A model generated the notes under the pieces. That model ran no database searches. It was not told where the DNA came from and was given only the letters and a program-made list of their open reading frames with translations. Made by a program: the position numbers and the translations under genes. A stretch of DNA of 64,000 nt from NCBI GenBank assembly GCA_903813345.2, contig CAIIXF020000003.1, forward strand, positions 7,899,815-7,963,814. The letters run 5' to 3'. Origin of the DNA: Owenia fusiformis. Lineage: Eukaryota > Annelida > Polychaeta > Sabellida > Oweniidae. Shown one piece after another: positions 33,290 through 44,830 of the stretch. Numbering within the stretch: position 1 is the stretch's first letter; each line of letters begins with the position of its first letter.

Positions 33290-33511
33290 TTGTTTTCATA
33301 TTTCAACTTTGAAAAATCTGAGCTCAGTCATCCAGTTGTTTGGAGCGCATGGAAGAAAGTTGAACATAATTGGAAAACAAAATGCATGTTAGTGAGCCAA
33401 ACAGCAATGGTCCGTGAACTTCTGGAAGAGTTTACAGAAAATATCTGTTCTCCCATCAAGAACAACGCATTAGTACAGCATCTCTTCAGCACCCACTGGC
33501 AGTATTTTTAA
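33290..33511 (+). other. 73-codon coding-like fragment, unknown
   Basis: Contains HPVVWSAWKKVEHNWKTK and a following LLEEFTENICSPIKNNALVQHLF..HWQYF. This resembles, vaguely and from memory, an unnamed multi-copy invertebrate protein family, and I cannot name it. The upstream frame is closed. Another coding-like piece (LEDLKKAFFDAPKCKRK) is at about 33650-33715 and might be a neighbouring exon of the same relic. Confidence 0.25.
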
Positions 33512-33799
33512 TAGTCGATACTAGTCAATACCATGAATGTACTGACAAAGAAGAGCAATGATGTAATGGTGTGTTACAATCTCCAAACAAACCATCAACC
33601 AATAACAAATTTATGAAGATGATTCAGAATGTTTTAGGTTCTTGAATCAGATGAATTCCCAGTACTTGAAGATTTGAAAAAAGCATTCTTTGATGCTCCA
33701 AAATGCAAAAGAAAATGAGGTGCAGTATTTGTCGAAAAATCAGAAACATTAGTATGTACAATATACATTTAGAATAGTACCTGCTGTGGACTTCAGTAC

Positions 33800-34505
33800 C
33801 TTACAGCTCTCGGTATTTCTACAATTTTTGCCTTATAAATACGTGAAAAACCTTAGATAAAAGGTTCCAACAATGAACAAATTTCTTACAGAATTCGTAC
33901 GTTTAATACTCAACCTAAGTGGGTTATAGAAAATCAACTCGTAGTGAAGTGACTTGGAGAAATGCTAAAACGGACAGAAGGGGAACAAGTTCGAACATTC
34001 ATCAAGGGTTTGCCAAGAAAGGTGAAAGATAGTGATACAACAAAACCCCTCATCGTTGATAGAGGCGATGTCTCGGACGTATTTAGCGTTAGAGAGCATG
34101 AGAATAACGGACGATGCAGAAGCAGAATCGTCAAAAAACCTGTCTACTGTTATCCAAGAGGCATAAAAGCTCTTGGGGCAATTACGAGTTGCGAGTATGA
34201 GTAACGTGAGTAACGCATCTAGGACAAATCCCAATAACGCCTTTGAAAACAAGGAGTCATTAAATACACCCAGGGACGTCTGCCAAATCTGCGAAAAGGG
34301 CTACCACAGAGCAGACCTGATTATCTAAGTTCTGGTTTCTATCCTTGGGAATTTCATTTGTTTCATTATTACAAATGTGATACATATGTACTACAGTTTT
34401 TTTTTCAGACCATGCAGGTATTTTTACAATCTTTGTCTTACAAATACATGAACACCCCTAAATAAAAGGTTCCAATAACATATAAGTTTCTTACAGAACT
34501 ATATA
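33800..34505. repeat. Two direct copies of a roughly 100 bp segment
   Basis: 33800-33900 and 34405-34505 share TATTT.TACAAT.TTTG.CTTA.AAATAC.TGAA...C and AAAAGGTTCCAA, ending TTTCTTACAGAA. Each ends in a polypyrimidine-AG-like string. The spacer contains frame 33962-34204 and a CQICEKGYH phrase near 34275; neither is recognised. Confidence 0.5.
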
Positions 34506-35484
34506 ACATTTTTAAACACAATAAAAATGTTTGTGATGTCAATGGATACTTAATAATAAAATGTTCCAAATTTTGTGTCACGAACAGGGTATCCTTCCAG
34601 TATATAAAACTCACACTTGTCTTCTATGTTTCAGATTGTACGAGGTGTAGAGTAAGGCAGATGAATCCGATGAAAGGGAAGGCATCGCCATCAAGGAAGA
34701 TGAATCCCTAGATAAACCACTGGTTGAGTTCATATCTACCCTGCCCCCAATAGAAGAATCAGTGACAGAGGTACTGGACAATATGAAGCTTCCAAAACCT
34801 GTATCCCCCTTGAAAAAGAAGTCATTTGTGGTAGAGCTGGAACTGGAAAAGGTCATCTGACAAAATGCATTCACTACATAATATCATATCATAAGTATTT
34901 CAATGACCTGGCTGAGCTCATCTTTGCATTCAATTAATTGATGTTTCATGCCAATATCAAACTAAATCAGAAACCCTGTGAAATGTTCAAAAAGACAAAG
35001 CAAATAGTTTAAAGATTATTGTTGGTAGTTATAAATTGTTCCATCAAGCAGTGTCTTATGTTTGAGACTACTCTTCAAATCTCCCGCTGAGGTGAGCGGG
35101 ATATATATATATCACCCCCTCAGCAATTCCCTGGAATTTCGTTTTATTTTAAAAAGTGTGGAGCTTTAAAAAACAATAACTGTGAAGAATTTTACATTGA
35201 TATAAGATATTCATGTTTTGATTGTAGTAATCATTTGTAATTATTACATGAGCGTCCATAACATTCAATGCACACTTAACAATCTACTTATCTTTATAAT
35301 TTACTAAGTATAGGATAAATCAGTTATTAAATGTTCACTCAAGTAAATGTTCATCATTCCACAAGTTGTCCAATCCTAGTTCATGTTATATATTCCCAAA
35401 ATCAGTCTTCAGAGAGATCCCTGAATCTCTCTTAATTCCATCCACTAACCACTGAAACATAGAAACAATAGATCCAGTGTTTAC

Positions 35485-36414
35485 TAGGGATGGGACGGTT
35501 CGTTTCGGTTCGGTTCGGTTCGGTTTTTCGGATCATCAGCCGTCGGTTCGGTTTTTTCGGTTCGGTTCATTCATTTTAAGGATTTGTATTGATTGACATG
35601 ATTAGCTGCTTTGTCTCTGACTTCACTGCTGACTGTCACTTTCTTTTAATACAACCAATAAAATAACTAATTTATGCTTGTAGAAACCTTTATTCTGTGA
35701 TGCGTTTTTTACAGAGGAAGTCATGATTGTGTAAGTTTAGTGAGTTTACACTTTCATGTTTTTCTTTAGAAAAACTAATATGTCCACTGCTTCTGGTTTC
35801 AATTGGGCCCTTTGGGCTGTTACATCGACTTCTGCGAACCCAAAGTACGTCCAAACGGCTGATTTTAGCTTTGTGGGGGCTGCAATAATCTTCATTTCTT
35901 TTGGGAAAACGGGAATTTGAGATCCAGACGCCATATTTGAATGTATTGTGGGTGCGCACAAAATAATACCCTATCGAACCTGCGCAAATATAAATTTGCG
36001 CAAATCTTTGTATCAATTATGCCACGTTATAACAATATTTTATAGATGGAATTTTATGTTATAGTATTTCATGAACAATACATATTATTTAGAATACACG
36101 ACTAAAGAATATAGTACCAGGGACCACATGATTGATTACCGAGGGATACGAATACGCGGATACGAAACGAATCTAGTAAACGAGTGAGCTAGCAACAGAC
36201 CCGGGGCAACAGACAAGACAGACAAGGGATTAGGAATATCAAAAATGTTGCTGTAAAACAGTGTTTTTAACTGTTTTATTGATACTTGACCAATGAAATA
36301 TTAATCCGAAAACGATCCGAAAAGCTGATCCGAAAGTAGGGCCGTGATCCGAAAACCGATCCGAAGGCTATGAACCGCGGTTTTTCGGTATTTCGGTTAT
36401 CCGTCCCACCCCTA
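35485..36414. mobile_element. Non-autonomous hAT transposon, 930 bp
   Basis: Termini TAGGGATGGGACGG and CCGTCCCACCCCTA form inverted repeats with one mismatch. The perfect 8 bp duplication GTGTTTAC flanks it (35477-35484 and 36415-36422), the hallmark of hAT. Sub-terminal TTCGG/CCGAA-rich blocks occur at both ends (35498-35565 and 36305-36392), likely transposase-binding repeats. Only the start of a transposase remains, on the minus strand, so this is an internally deleted copy. Confidence 0.9.
35746..35934 (-). pseudogene. hAT transposase N-terminal remnant
   Basis: From the ATG at 35934 the minus strand reads MASGSQIPVFPKE...APTKLKSAVWTYFGF. KS.VW.(Y/H)FG(F) is the usual lead-in to the BED zinc finger of hAT transposases and ZBED proteins. 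The zinc ligands expected next (CxxC..HxxxxH) are not present and the frame ends after about 62 residues. A deletion has probably removed the finger and the catalytic domain. Its position inside perfect hAT termini supports the call. Confidence 0.55.
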
Positions 36415-36742
36415 GTGTTTACATGATGAGCAACATCAGTCTGTAATACACCTATTCATAATGCTTTTCCTTACCACTGGCGACAGAATATTGTGGTACT
36501 TGAATGTCCTGACCAATTTTAAGGATGCAGTCCATCAATGACAATTTGCTTTTTTTCTTGCAGAATTTTTTGCAGAATTGTCCTTCAAATCTTTGAATTA
36601 ACCTTCAACACACTATTGACAATGAAGAACGACGTTTTTTGTCACTATTGACCCTATGCACGAGTGACGTCACAAATACAAATTTTTCAAGCTCAGTTCA
36701 GCTGGCCGTCTAGAAAAGCCCGGGAAAATCAAAACATCAAAT

Positions 36743-39603
36743 ATGGCGGAAAGCAAAACAACAACTGTTTCTTCTACGAGGAAATCATCTCAAATATCTA
36801 AGTTAGATCATGAAAGTCTGAATCGATATATAACAAAAATTGAACCTTTGGACGGGGTTGACCCGTATAGCATTGATCGCAATAAATTAATTGGATTAAT
36901 GTCACTTTCAAAAAAGAATCTCCCGGATTTTAGTTTTGGAGATATTTACCAGTACCTGATCAATACGCCTAGCAAGTTGTTCAACGGACAGACCTTGAAG
37001 GCCTACAAATCGCTTGAGGGATATCAGTACCTCGTTGCTGGTTATGTAAGAAATGTACTTACATATAGATGTACATCGGGATCTCTTGTTATTCTAGCTA
37101 AGGTAAGGTTTGTACGCCAAGATGTTATCTCACTTTTCTAAGTTTACTTCGGTCCAAAGCCTCCTCTACGATTTTTGTTGAATGATTTTAATTGTTGAAC
37201 CAACGTCCTCTCTCCACTCCTCACGGTCACTACCATTTGAAAATCGAGTCAGTGTGGGCTGCACTGCATATGTCAGTTTGTCTTTCAACAGGTCAAAGTT
37301 GCTACATAGTAAACAACTAAGTCGGACAGTGGTCTGTGTATACTGACCTGATTTATTGTACAGATGTTTTTGTACATCTAGTTGTAAACAAATAACCAAC
37401 TTTCGATTGCGATCCAGTGTATCAATTGCCTTGCACGTTAGCTAGATTTAAATTAAATTGTATCCATATTTAGGCCTACGAGGTCATGTCGTGAAGAATT
37501 GGTATCATCGAATAATAATTATATGATTACAGGTATACCATTCTCAGGCACTAAATAAAACACCACTGGAACCGTGGATAGCTGTGCATCCTAGTGGGGA
37601 GGTGATATGTGCTCATTGTACCTGCATGGCAGGTCTAGGGGAGGCATGCTCACACATTGCAGCAACTCAATTTGCGTTGGAGACAAGAGTCATAAATGTA
37701 GCTCGTCAGTCCTGTACCTCAGTTCCATGTGAGTGGAGCAGCGTATCTGACAAACCTGTTTCATACAGACCAGGGAGTGACATAGAGTTTTCAAGCCCAT
37801 CCCACAAAAGAACAGCAATGTGTGCTCCATCAACAGCACCAACACGCAAGACTCGCAAAAGTGATAAAATACCAGGACCCACAGAAGAAGAGACTAATAA
37901 ATTCTACAGTGATTTGAACAGTAGTGGAACTAAGTGTGCCATACTCAGCCTGATACCAGAATACTCCAAGTCATTTGTCCCACGTCCTGTATTGGTAAAC
38001 TTGCCTAAAACGATACCTGACTTATTATTTGACCCGGATTTGCAGCCATTGACATTTCCCGACCTGTTGGTTAAGTGTGAGGATCAATTGCAGAAAATAA
38101 CTTATGATCCCATCCAGGTATGTAATGTTTAATTTCAGATTCAAACGATCAGATTTTTTCTCACAAAACTACAAGTATATGTCTGACCATACAAATAATG
38201 TACCGGTATTCGATTTCGTTCACACCTAATCCGTCTGCGGCGACCTTATCAATAATGTATCTAATCCTCCTAAATATATAAATGAAATGAATGTATGGGT
38301 ATTGATATTTCATGCAGACATACAAAGACTGTGCACTTTTGATTATTTAAATTTAGGCTGCAGCTTTAGAAGAGACCACAAGATGCCAATCAAACAGCAC
38401 ATGGTACAGTCATCGAGCGGGAAGGGTGACAGCATCAATATTTAAACGGGCTGCCCGTACCAACCCAGACTGCCCTGCAATGTCATTGATCAAGCAGGTG
38501 TGCTACCCTGAGAAGATGAAGTTCAATTCTAAGGCCACGAGGTTTGACCATTTGAAATCTTACTTGAATGATAATAAAATTAACGTGTTTCTCAGGATTG
38601 ATGAATTGTATCCCATATATTCCACAAGTTCTTGTTTAATACACAATGTATTAGAGACATTTAGCAGCTCCATGTTTTAACAGACAAATACATGTAATAT
38701 TTAACCTTAAATCATGCACCTGTGTAGAGAATCATGTCTAAATCAATAAAATCAAGTTAGCTAAAATATCAGATAGGATATATGTATTGATTCATGCAGA
38801 TAAAACTTCTCCAATATTTGTCATTTGAGAATCGTAAGAAAAATTCAATGAAACATCACCAAATTAAGTGAAATTAAAATGCTATCTTCATCTCTTCCAG
38901 GTGGGGGTGTGAGCACGAGGAAACAGCAAGGCAACAGTTCATCAATCATGCTAAGCCCTTACACAAGGACTTCAGCGTGTTACAATCTGGATTTGTGATC
39001 AATCATGAGTTCCCATATATGGGTGCCTCACCTGACGGTGTCATTAGCTGCAATTGCTGTGGGAAGGGAGTGTTGGAGATCAAATGTCCATATTGTTCTC
39101 GCCATGGTACTTTGTCAGATGAAGCTGACAGGGACTCTAGCTGCTTAGTTCGAAATGCAAATGGTGAGATTATTGGATTAAAAACAGATCACCAGTACTA
39201 CTTCCAGTTGCAACTCCAGATATTTTCATGTAAAGCTAGCTATGGAGACATAGTTGTGTGGACTGAAAAAGAATTTTATTATCAGAGATTGCTTCCAGAC
39301 CTTAAATTTTATGAGGAAAACACTATCAAAGTCAAGCATGTGTACCTCACTTCGATAATGCCTGAATTATGCTGCAAATGGTTCACCAGAGACACCACTC
39401 AACAGTATTTATCAAATGATCTAAGCTTAACCCTTGATGCCATTTGCATGTGCAGGCAAGAAACTGGAAATGGCGAGATAATTATTTGCAAGAATAAAAA
39501 TTGTGCAATATCAAAATTTCACTTAAAGTGCATGAAACTCACAACATCAAGGAAGTCGTGGGTTTGTCCAGAATGTAGAAAAGCAAAGAAAATCAACATA
39601 TAA
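36743..39603 (+). CDS. SWIM - YqaJ nuclease - PHD protein of the ISL2EU-like element (4 exons)
   Basis: Exons 36743-37102, 37533-38117, 38357-38541 and 38901-39603 join in phase, with GT/AG at every intron, to give 1833 nt (610 residues plus stop). The SWIM finger is C149-x-C151-x7-C159-x-H161. The YqaJ region starts near 335 (HRAGRVTAS) and includes R377-W-G-C-E-H-E, the split codon falling at R377. The PD-(D/E)xK core is SPD422G and LE436IK438. HQYYFQLQLQIF follows. Residues about 559-603 form a PHD finger (C-x-C, C-x4-C, H-x2-C, WVCPEC). The ATG lies in CAAATATGG. YqaJ relatives are lambda-exonuclease-like DNA nucleases; a role in processing transposon ends or repair is inference. All catalytic positions look intact. 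Confidence 0.88.
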
Positions 39604-40372
39604 TTTGAACAGAAAAGTGATTGCTAAATTGGAATTTTATTGTATTGGTTACAAGCGAATGTCAACTAACACTCATGTAAATACAGGGTGGGTCAAAAAG
39701 TCCACATTTTATATTACAGTAGCATCAAACTGCATACCTTTTTTGTAATTGTAGATATGAATATGAGAATTGATTTTCTGAATGTATTTCTCCATGTTAC
39801 AAAATTACAGTTCGTGCTGAAGAAAGATACATCCTTAAGTACCACGTAAACACATAAAATGTTAATAAGTGTTTTATCATTAGAGGTATGTGAAAAATGT
39901 CAGCAGTAAAGTCTGAAAGTGGTGATGCAAATTAGGCATTGTAGATCCCCTCCACTAAATTGTAAATACATGTACCTCTAGCCATATTTAGCACAAATCA
40001 GACCTTTGACAAGTTACTGTTACTGTATATATTGTACATATTAGAGTCTATGAACATTATATTCCCGTCTTGTAATAATTTATTGGAACCATGAAACGTT
40101 TGAAAAATGATGAGGTTTTCATTGATTGATAAGAGGAATAATTAAGACCAGTGTACATGGTGTAGAAACTGTCAATTTAAGGATTCTAAAATAAATCTCT
40201 CGACTTCATAGATCCAATGTTAGGAAGGACGTGAATTTATTTTCCAGGTTTGAATTAGTAAATATTCTGTATGAAGTGTAACCTCATCAGTTTATACTAG
40301 ACACTGACTTTATACTAGACTGCAATGTATATTACGAATTGTGTAATTCAATCCGAAATATAACATATTTAA
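39604..40372. other. Intergenic region between convergent transposon genes
   Basis: AT-rich 3' flanks of both genes. AATAAA-like strings occur on each strand. No other feature. Confidence 0.5.
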
Positions 40373-42257
40373 TTAAAATGGTACAACTGATTCACATGTA
40401 TTTGACAGGGCACTGGAAACAAAAACCACCTTGTCTAGAGTAGTAAGCCCAGTTGTTTCATCTGTTTGAAGGAGTGATATTGGTATTTTTGCACTAAGCA
40501 TTGTGTACTTGCTCCTGACTAAACCAATAACTCTCTCAACGTGTATTCGAACAGAGGCTAATCCTCTGGTAGATTCCACCTCGTACAAACTTAATTGCGA
40601 TTTTCCTCTTGTGAAAGCTGGGATTTCTACTTTTGCACCATGAAGTCCAACAAGATCTTGTATGTCAAAACCACGGTCTGCAAGTATTAAGTCTCCTGGC
40701 TGAAGCTTCTCTAGAAGACCACAATTATCAGTTAAATGTTTGTCACTAACACGTCCTCCCCAACCTTTGGAAACAAAAGTCACAACGCCTTGGGGTGCAA
40801 TTGCGATAAGATATTTGATTGTATTGTTCGATTTATAGTGACTATATGTTGTTGCTCGAGCATCAAGGTCCTTTGGCTTTTCAATGAAAATTTCAAAACA
40901 GTCTATGATACCAACACACTTACTAAATGCCCCTAAAAACGACCGTGGTAGTGTAGCCCGAAGATTCAATAAGTCATTCGGCCATTTAACAAGTACAGGT
41001 ACAAGTCTTGCGTTGCAAACATCGATTACGTGAGAGAATATTCGTGAAACTGTAGATTGATCGATGTTAAAGCGGTATGCTAAATCGTGAGTGCCAAGAT
41101 TTAGACGAAGTCTCATCAAGGTTAATATGAATTGGGAAGATTTACTCATGGTTGCTCTGGGGACCAGGTGTCCAATTATCATGTTAAGATGAGCCAAAAA
41201 GACTGCAACCTGGTATAATATTTCAGTTTGTTTTCGTTATTTTTAAACGTTTCCTCGTTAATTTCTAGGTTTCGAATCTCTTGCTGTAAGTGGTTGTTTT
41301 CGGATTTGAGTGTCTCAAGTTCATTTCTTAATGTATTACAGAGTCTGCTCTTTTCCTTTAATTCCGTGTTTTCACGTTTTAGGTCCATCACTTCTCGCAT
41401 AATATTATCCAACTCGGAACAAGAAAGGTCGGTCTGTGTACCAACATTCGTATCAGTGAACGTGTCGAATGTTTCACACTTAACAATATTCGTGACTCTG
41501 CATCTCTTTGAGGCATGACGTTCATATGCATGTAAGCTCTTTCGCTTCCTCTCGATCTCCTCGCTAGATTTGTACGAAAAGACAGAGGGAATGAAGTCGG
41601 GATGATCTTCAATATTTGACTTTTGTCCTGAAAATATGTGTTTGAATTGATAAATAAGTGGATTTGTATATACCCATGTCATGTATGCCATGGTCTCAAT
41701 CATTTTTTTCTGTGTGAAATATCAATGTTAGAAAGGGATCTCAATTTTTAAAATTAAAACGGGGTGGAAACACTATGATTGATATTCTAGTGAAGCGCAC
41801 ATCAATATACAAACAAATATTACAAAGGTTTATTTTAAGTTCTTAGTTTTCTCCATAAAAAGTACATGCAGAAATACCCGTGAAAATCAACGTGGCTCAC
41901 CGACAGTCACATAATATTACTTACATAGGCCTACTTCCCTCGTGTTTAATGATAGCGGTATTAACACAATGCGTGGTATTTAAATGTGCATTATTTACTG
42001 ATAACTTTATAATAAATAAAATTTTATTTTACTTATTATTTAGAAAACCAGGTCTGTTTCGATTACTACACTGTACCTGACAAGAAATGAGCGCTGCAAA
42101 GTCGATCGTGTTCTTTTGGTTCCCAGTTTTGCCTTTTTACAGCATTTATCCATAGCTTTCTTTTTACAGGTGACTTCTTGTCACTCGGAAAGCGATAAAA
42201 CGTAATGCCGACTTGTTCTCTATTCGAACATCCAACAGCAATGCAGCATTTAGGCAT
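40373..42257 (-). pseudogene. THAP - coiled coil - DDE transposase of the ISL2EU-like element (one frameshift)
   Basis: Exon 1 (42257-42077) encodes a THAP zinc finger: C5, C10, P24, W36, C54-x2-H57, F58. An intron with GT/AG follows (42076-41628). Exon 2 from 41627 continues in phase as GQKSNIEDHPDFIPSVF, the usual THAP end, then a coiled coil (LKRENTELKEKSRL..LETLKSENNHLQQEI). At a T5 run near 41200 the frame shifts by one. It then continues as HTH (HDLAYRFNIDQSTVSRIF) and DDE_Tnp_4 core with D in GIIDCFEIF, D in LADRGFDIQD and E in HVERVIGLVRSKY, ending ESVVPF. Total coding length is one base short of a multiple of three, consistent with a single deletion or a sequence error. Otherwise it is complete, about 478 residues. 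Confidence 0.85.
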
Positions 42258-42384
42258 ACTCTTTTAATTTTTTCTCATCACTTCGTTGCCATTTTGAGCA
42301 CTGGTTGCTTATGACGTTTCTAGACGGCCAGCAATATTTTCTGGCCGGACAAAGGCATGACGTCACACTGATGCATAGGGTCAA

Positions 42385-44190
42385 TAGAGTCAAGAAACGA
42401 AAGCATTCCTATGATCTCCCCAGCATCTTCTTTCGTGGCGCAGCGCCCACTTCAACTTAAAACTGCGCCTAGCATGCGCCTACCTCAAAGTTTGCGCCAC
42501 CCTCAAACTGTTTTTGCGCCTACTTCACTCAATACTCACCAAAATCTTGAAAGAACGACAGAAAAATCATAATGTTTAGAAACTTTTGACAGCCATCTTC
42601 CTTGATATAAACCGGGCAAAACAAGTATAGTAAACCAGCTGCGCAAAACCCCGGGAGTGCTTTTAGCATGCTAATCAAGCTAAGGCATTATTAAAAAACA
42701 TTTGCGCAAAAAAACGTATCTCGCTGCTTCGTCCGCAGACAAACAGACTGAAAAAGCATGTACTGATACTGAGTCAGCGCGAATATTAAAAATATTATAT
42801 TCCACAATTATGCGGAAACAAGACATTTGGCGGCTCGAAGAAGTCAATTGTAAGTAGTCCTGTATATCATACAGTCTGCAAATATATATAAAAATGTTTA
42901 TTTGTGTAAAGCTAGAATATAAATTATTAAATTTGTATTTCTAATGCCTTGTCAATCATCCACACAAGTACCAGCCCATTTTCGCCAAATATAGATTAAG
43001 GGTCACGTGACAATAATATTATTAATGAGACGTAGTAAACATAGTATTAATTTTGCTATGTTATTCGACTCAAAATGTCAGAACTAGCCTGCTATTTCTT
43101 GTGATCACACTTGGTTAGCAGCATCGACAAAGTATTGAATATAATCATCAATGGGCCAAAGAAGGAAGAGTTTGACTTTAACAGTGCATGGGGACGTTGG
43201 TTTGAGCAAAAACCAAGGAGATGTGCTGACACAAGACGCAGACAGGCTCCATTATAACTTGAAAAATTTGATATTATGTTGTAAACATGTGCAGCTTTAA
43301 ATATAAGACTATCACAGTACACATAAGAATAATACTTAATGCCACTACTAACATTTTGTCTGTTATTCATTCCTTTCTGTTTTTGCAGTTTTTTCTTAGC
43401 CCTTGGGTAACTTTTCTTAGTTTTCATACAGGTTTTTGTGTTTTTTTGTACTTAACCGAATCTTTTATGTTTGTCTAGGGTGCTTGATTGGCTTTGGGAC
43501 TTTATTCACAGCCTGTTTCCCATCACTAAACCCATCATGGATACTCCCCCTGAGTCATTCCCCATTATGGAAGACATATTTTATGATGCCACATCCTCCA
43601 CTATTCAGCCACTTATGGAGAAACATGTCACCTCTCAAATGTTACAATCATTAGAATCTCCAGGCATCCCTTGTGACCCCCAAAATGAAGTTTATATTAC
43701 GATGCCCCTTTGTCAGCAATTCTGATGGTTCAACCGCTTATGGACGCCCATCCCACCCCTTCTATACCATCCATTGACCATCCTTTAGCTCAGATCAACT
43801 GTCATCCCGCTTTGAGTATCCCCTTTCCCATCCCAACCCCTCACTGAAATCAGCAAATAAATGGTGGTGTAATCTCTATGGTGTAGAGATTGGTTGTTAT
43901 TATGTCGAAAGTTTCAAAATTATGTTACTATTGTGATATAAGGTAAATTATATAAGGGTTGGTCTCCAATAGACTGGTTAGAATTGTTTTTATAAAATCA
44001 TAAGGGACTGTATACATGTTTGTTACATTATTTTTGATTACTGTTGCTGTAATTTGTACTTGAGACTCTAATACCCTAAATTGGATGAAGAGGAATAAAT
44101 CAATCTAATCTATGAAGAGTTGAGATAAATCAATAAAACAAAAATGAACAAACTCTGGGAAGAAACGCTGGTTGTTCTTCAGCCATGTTG
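42385..44190. other. Mostly gene-free stretch; GCGCC-spaced repeat and an unknown ORF
   Basis: 42438-42535 contains five GCGCC(T/C/A)-headed short units separated by CAA/TTT-rich spacers. The 85-codon frame 43471-43725 follows a plausible acceptor (TTTGTCTAG) and reads WLWDFIHSLFPITKP and MEKHVTSQMLQSLESPG; I recognise no domain. The remainder is AT-rich. Confidence 0.35.
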
Positions 44191-44207
44191 TCTCCAACAC
44201 ACAGATA

Positions 44208-44830
44208 CCTTTCATTGGGGACTATCTACAGATCATTGGAGGGATCATTAACAAGTCTAGTATCACCCAGATTTTAAAATACCCACTCCTGCTGATGAGG
44301 AAGTTGCGAGGAAAATGCTAGAAAAATGCAAACTGGGAAACCATGTTCAGAAAAGAGTAGAAAAGGGGGCTTTGAGTAGCAGAGGCAAATGGAACATCTT
44401 GATGTTTCCAACGATATTGCCATTGATGATAAGTCTGTTACCAGATTTCCCAAAATTGACTGAGGACTACTTGAGAGGGCTAACTGTTGGTGTATACCAG
44501 ATAAACAAGGCCCGCCATTACACTGATGAGCATATGACCATAGATGGGAAATATGAAGTATCTGTACACAAGGATGCAGCCAATCTTGTTAGGGCCCGTC
44601 TTCAGTGTCGCCACATCCAGGCCATGAAGTATTTCATATGGATCAAATATGAAAAAACATTGTTAGAACCAATAACAGGATGGTATTGTACATGCAACAG
44701 TGGGGCCAGAGTTCTAGGCTGTTGTGCACTATGTTATATGGTATTTGGGAGCTGCCAGACATGAATGCTATCAATTTTCAAAAGATTTCCTAGGTGACTC
44801 CACGATGCCAAAGACTTGCCTTTATCTGAG
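44208..44830 (+). pseudogene. SWIM-finger C-terminal part of a DDE_Tnp_4-type transposon protein
   Basis: PFIGDYLQIIGGIIN (44208), then LPDFPKLTEDYLRGLTVGVYQINKAR, HMTIDGKYEV and RARLQCRHIQAMKYF, then a SWIM motif GWYCTCNSGARVLGCCA. The frame shifts by one base inside the SWIM motif, and HYVIWYLGAARHECYQF continues it. From memory this order (DLPDFP.LTE.DL..LT.G.YQL..A followed by C-x-C-x8-C-x-H) is the C-terminal half of a DDE_Tnp_4/SWIM family common in cnidarians and molluscs. At least two frameshifts are present, and the DDE domain is not in the window. Confidence 0.6.

Larger units (their letters stand above)
34638..36622 (+). repeat. Collinear multi-segment duplicated unit, copy 2
   Basis: Partner of 14385-17680, with matching segments listed there. 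The frame 34652-34858 is open (DESLDKPLVEFIST, then LPPIEESVTEVLDNMKLPKP); in another frame the end of the segment reads VICGRAGTGKGHLTKCIHYI, close to a P-loop but with Gly in place of Ser/Thr after Lys. The segment at 36474-36550 is inverted relative to copy 1. A hAT derivative (35485-36414) and an ISL2EU-like element (from 36648) have inserted here. After the latter, a short match (CAAGAAAC.AAAGCATT) to 17660-17680 resumes at 42391. Confidence 0.5.
36648..42384. mobile_element. ISL2EU-like DNA transposon with two convergent genes, 5.7 kb
   Basis: Inverted termini: the left end TTGACCCTATGCA then GAGTGACGTCA, the right end (reversed) TTGACCCTATGCA then CAGTGTGACGTCA. Further in, GGCCGTCTAGAAA is shared at both ends (36703-36715; 42317-42329 reversed). 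A TA dinucleotide flanks each end (36646-36647, 42385-42386); AT is an equally possible reading because the sequence is symmetric. It encodes a YqaJ-nuclease gene (plus) and a THAP-DDE transposase gene (minus). That pairing is what I recall for the ISL2EU superfamily (PIF/Harbinger relatives). The left flank matches 17580-17625, which supports the left boundary. Confidence 0.85.

Noticed and set aside
38426-38680. 84-residue stand-alone ORF
   Set aside because: Its first half is exon 3 of the YqaJ gene. The second half is intron read-through after the GT at 38542.
39604-40372. Third gene in the ISL2EU-like element
   Set aside because: Only short frames. The region is the shared 3' flank of the two convergent genes.
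41228-41518. 96-residue Ser/Phe-rich plus-strand ORF
   Set aside because: Antisense to the transposase coiled coil; its composition mirrors Lys/Glu-rich codons.
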